Source of the DNA: NORP233 sp050186825
Lineage (GTDB): Bacteria > Planctomycetota > J058
Reading direction: 5' to 3'
Length of the DNA: 64,000 nucleotides
Assembly: GCA_050186825.1 (NCBI GenBank)
Contig: JBFWYD010000021.1
Coordinates: 75,039 to 139,038 of the forward strand
The position numbers were made by a program, and so were the translations under genes. This document shows, in pieces, positions 62,912-64,000 of this stretch. Every line of letters begins with the position of its first letter. The first letter of the stretch is position 1. The notes under the pieces are model-generated. The model searched no databases. It was not told the origin of the DNA and was given only the letters and a program-made list of their open reading frames with translations.

Positions 62912-62941
62912 TTGCCCAACGGGCGCAGATCCCTTCGCAAG
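62912..62941 (-). promoter_or_regulatory. Shared leader motif of substrate gene 1
   Basis: On the minus strand CTTGCGAAGG...GGGCAA begins 51 bases and ends 21 bases before ATG 62890. The same bipartite motif precedes the second substrate gene. Partial self-complementarity (TTGC/GCAA) allows a small hairpin. The gap between the two substrate genes (62891-63298) contains otherwise only the terminator at 63211-63241 and a short hairpin near 63179-63195. Confidence 0.5.
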
Positions 62942-63210
62942 GGGGACGCCGCAGGCCGGGCGATGCGGAAGATCTTGGCGCGCGGCGCCCGGGGCGCGGG
63001 CCGGGGGAAGGTCCGCGGAGCTTCGCTCGATCGCCGAGGAGAAGGGGGCACCGCGGTCACCGCTGCGGTCTGGGAGCGCCGTCCGCGGCGGGGCGGGCGC
63101 TCCCTCGCCGGCCCGAGCGCGCGCTGGGGCGGAGGCGATCAGGGCGAGGAGCCTCCCTGCGCTCGATTGGCTGCTGACAGGCTCGCGAAGCGAGCCGCGG
63201 GAAAGCAGAA

Positions 63211-63241
63211 GAAGCCCCCGGCCGGGCTGGCCAGGGGCTTC
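63211..63241 (-). terminator. Terminator of the 76-aa substrate gene
   Basis: Minus strand GAAGCCCCTGGCC and GGCCGGGGGCTTC form a 13-bp stem with one mismatch and a 5-base loop, followed by TTCTGCTTTCCC. It is 57 bases after the gene stop. Confidence 0.8.
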
Positions 63242-63298
63242 CTCTGTGTTCCTGAAGGACGGGCGCCGGCGCGAGGCGAGCGCGCTGGCGCGCAGGCG

Positions 63299-63529
63299 CT
63301 ACTGCTGCTTGCGGCGGCGCGCGCCGAAGGCGCTCAGGGCGCCGCCCGCGAGCAGGGCCGCGGCCGAGCCGGCCGCCAGCAGGCTCAGCTCGGGGACCGG
63401 CTTGCACTCGCCGTTGATGCCGTTCTCGCTCTTGCGCTCGCGGATCCCGGCCATGGCGGTCGAGGGGAGGGCGAGGAGCGAGAGGGCGAGGGCGCTGCTG
63501 CCGAGGAGACGGACGATCGAACGAGTCAT
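63299..63529 (-). CDS. Exosortase substrate microprotein 2 (one Cys)
   Basis: 76 aa from ATG 63529 (AAGGGAA upstream); the longer open frame 5' of it is not protein-like. Signal peptide 1-27 (LALPSTAMA), then only about 17 residues (GIRERKSENGINGECKP) and the sorting tail VPELSLLAAGSAAALL, helix, FGARRRKQQ. Tail and the preceding GECKP are almost identical to substrate 1 (GDCKP). The segment between the two processing sites is so short that the released product would be a peptide. Last gene before the window end; same strand as the exosortase. Confidence 0.82.
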   Translation of the reverse strand: MTRSIVRLLGSSALALSLLALPSTAMAGIRERKSENGINGECKPVPELSLLAAGSAAALLAGGALSAFGARRRKQQ

Positions 63530-63557
63530 GGTGATTCCCTTTCGTGGTGCGTCGTTG

Positions 63558-63588
63558 CTTGCCCGAAGGCGAGGGGCTCCTTCGCAAG
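63558..63588 (-). promoter_or_regulatory. Shared leader motif of substrate gene 2
   Basis: CTTGCGAAGG and GCCTTCGGGCAAG on the minus strand form a nearly complete hairpin (CTTG.GAAGG with CCTTC..CAAG) ending 28 bases before ATG 63529. Counterpart of the motif at 62912-62941. The rest of 63530-63874 shows no gene. Confidence 0.5.
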
Positions 63589-63874
63589 CGGCGCGGCCGT
63601 TGGTCGCGCACGGCGCGGATCGACGGAAGGTGCCGTCCCCCCGGGGCGGCTCGGACGGAGGCCTGGGTGGCGGTGGGGAGCCGGACCCAGCGCGCAGTGA
63701 GCCACCCGCGGCCCGTCGTCGCGCGCGGTCCGGTGGCGCGCGGTGGCACGCGCGAAGGTCACGGCCGGAGCCCGCGCGCGCCCGCGCGCGCACCGCCGCA
63801 GGCGAGCGAGCGGTCGGTGACCGCGGCGGAGCGTCGCTCGAATCCGAATCACGGAGACGCCCGAGGGGCGCGGG

Positions 63875-64000
63875 GACCGAGGCCGAGACCGAGGCCGAGA
63901 CCGAGGCCGAGACCGAGACCGAGACCGAGTCCGAGTCCGAGACCGAGCCCGAGCCCGAGACCGAGGCCGAGGCCGAGACCGAGACCGATGCCGAGGCCGA
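63875..64000. repeat. Hexanucleotide array (GAGNCC)n running off the window
   Basis: At least 20 GAGACC/GAGGCC/GAGTCC units continue to the last base, so the full length is unknown. Same type as the arrays at 36483-36581 and 42355-42470, both intergenic; coding of a Glu-rich repeat protein beyond the edge cannot be excluded. Confidence 0.85.

Noticed and set aside
63875..64000. Start of a Glu-rich repeat gene at the window end
   Set aside because: The same hexamer array is clearly intergenic at two other places; no start codon with ribosome binding site was seen. Left as repeat, since the sequence beyond the edge is unknown.

Overview
The window is very GC-rich (roughly 70-75 %), densely coded bacterial DNA with no rRNA, tRNA, CRISPR array or phage module that I can see. 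The gene content fits a deep, high-GC planctomycete best: MJ0042-type zinc ribbons of the CPxC...GK.CPxC kind, several membrane-anchored Ser/Thr kinases with propeller or TPR-like tails, FG-GAP lipoproteins, PATAN/DUF4388 proteins, prokaryotic RING-like fingers and an exosortase. A myxobacterium-like lineage is the main alternative, because a DUF2330 protein carries a MYXO-CTERM-like tail. The assignment is an inference from families, not a database result. Starts are often GTG or TTG, and many operon joints are 4-nt GTGA/ATGA/TTGA overlaps.

Layout. 1-5.4 kb: a truncated membrane protein, a lipoprotein, a leftward DUF2330-DUF2752-RDD operon and a divergent sirtuin. 5.4-10.6 kb: fxsA, a methyltransferase, proB, then proA and an amino-acid dehydrogenase. 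10.7-13.4 kb: small genes, ridA and a bifunctional-nuclease-domain gene. 13.9-18.6 kb: a 1,086-aa membrane protein that looks like a dead site-2 protease with two cNMP-binding domains, coupled to a zinc-ribbon/TPR protein. 18.8-25 kb: Fur regulator, DUF2157 protein, rnhA, PATAN protein, beta-propeller protein. 25.1-32 kb: an Asp-rich protein, a catalytically degenerate GspE paralogue and an intact GAF-GspE ATPase. 31.9-36.3 kb: tmk and a complete iron-type ABC transporter. 36.8-47.4 kb: FG-GAP lipoprotein, RING-like protein, two large Ser/Thr kinases, two exported proteins including a cyclophilin. 47.4-54.3 kb: one leftward operon of two acyl-CoA dehydrogenases followed by two kinases. 54.4-58.9 kb: a pseudokinase and a four-gene run. 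59.2-63.5 kb: a RAYT-type HUH transposase, an exosortase/CPBP-protease fusion and two tiny exosortase substrates.

Most unusual features. (1) The last 3.5 kb looks like a minimal exosortase-E-like system whose two substrates would release peptides of only about 31 and 17 residues, and both substrate genes carry the same leader motif. (2) Intergenic regions hold several families of long palindromic elements whose arms are built from 6-10-nt tandem repeats. One family has a conserved 20-bp end, and one copy lies about 0.3 kb from the RAYT gene. (3) Three separate loci encode pseudoenzymes (site-2 protease, GspE ATPase, Ser/Thr kinase) in which several catalytic motifs are replaced while the fold is apparently kept. 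(4) Conserved hairpins between convergent genes contain the stop codons of the flanking genes. Coordinates were derived by reading the sequence; family names rest on recognised motifs and not on searches.
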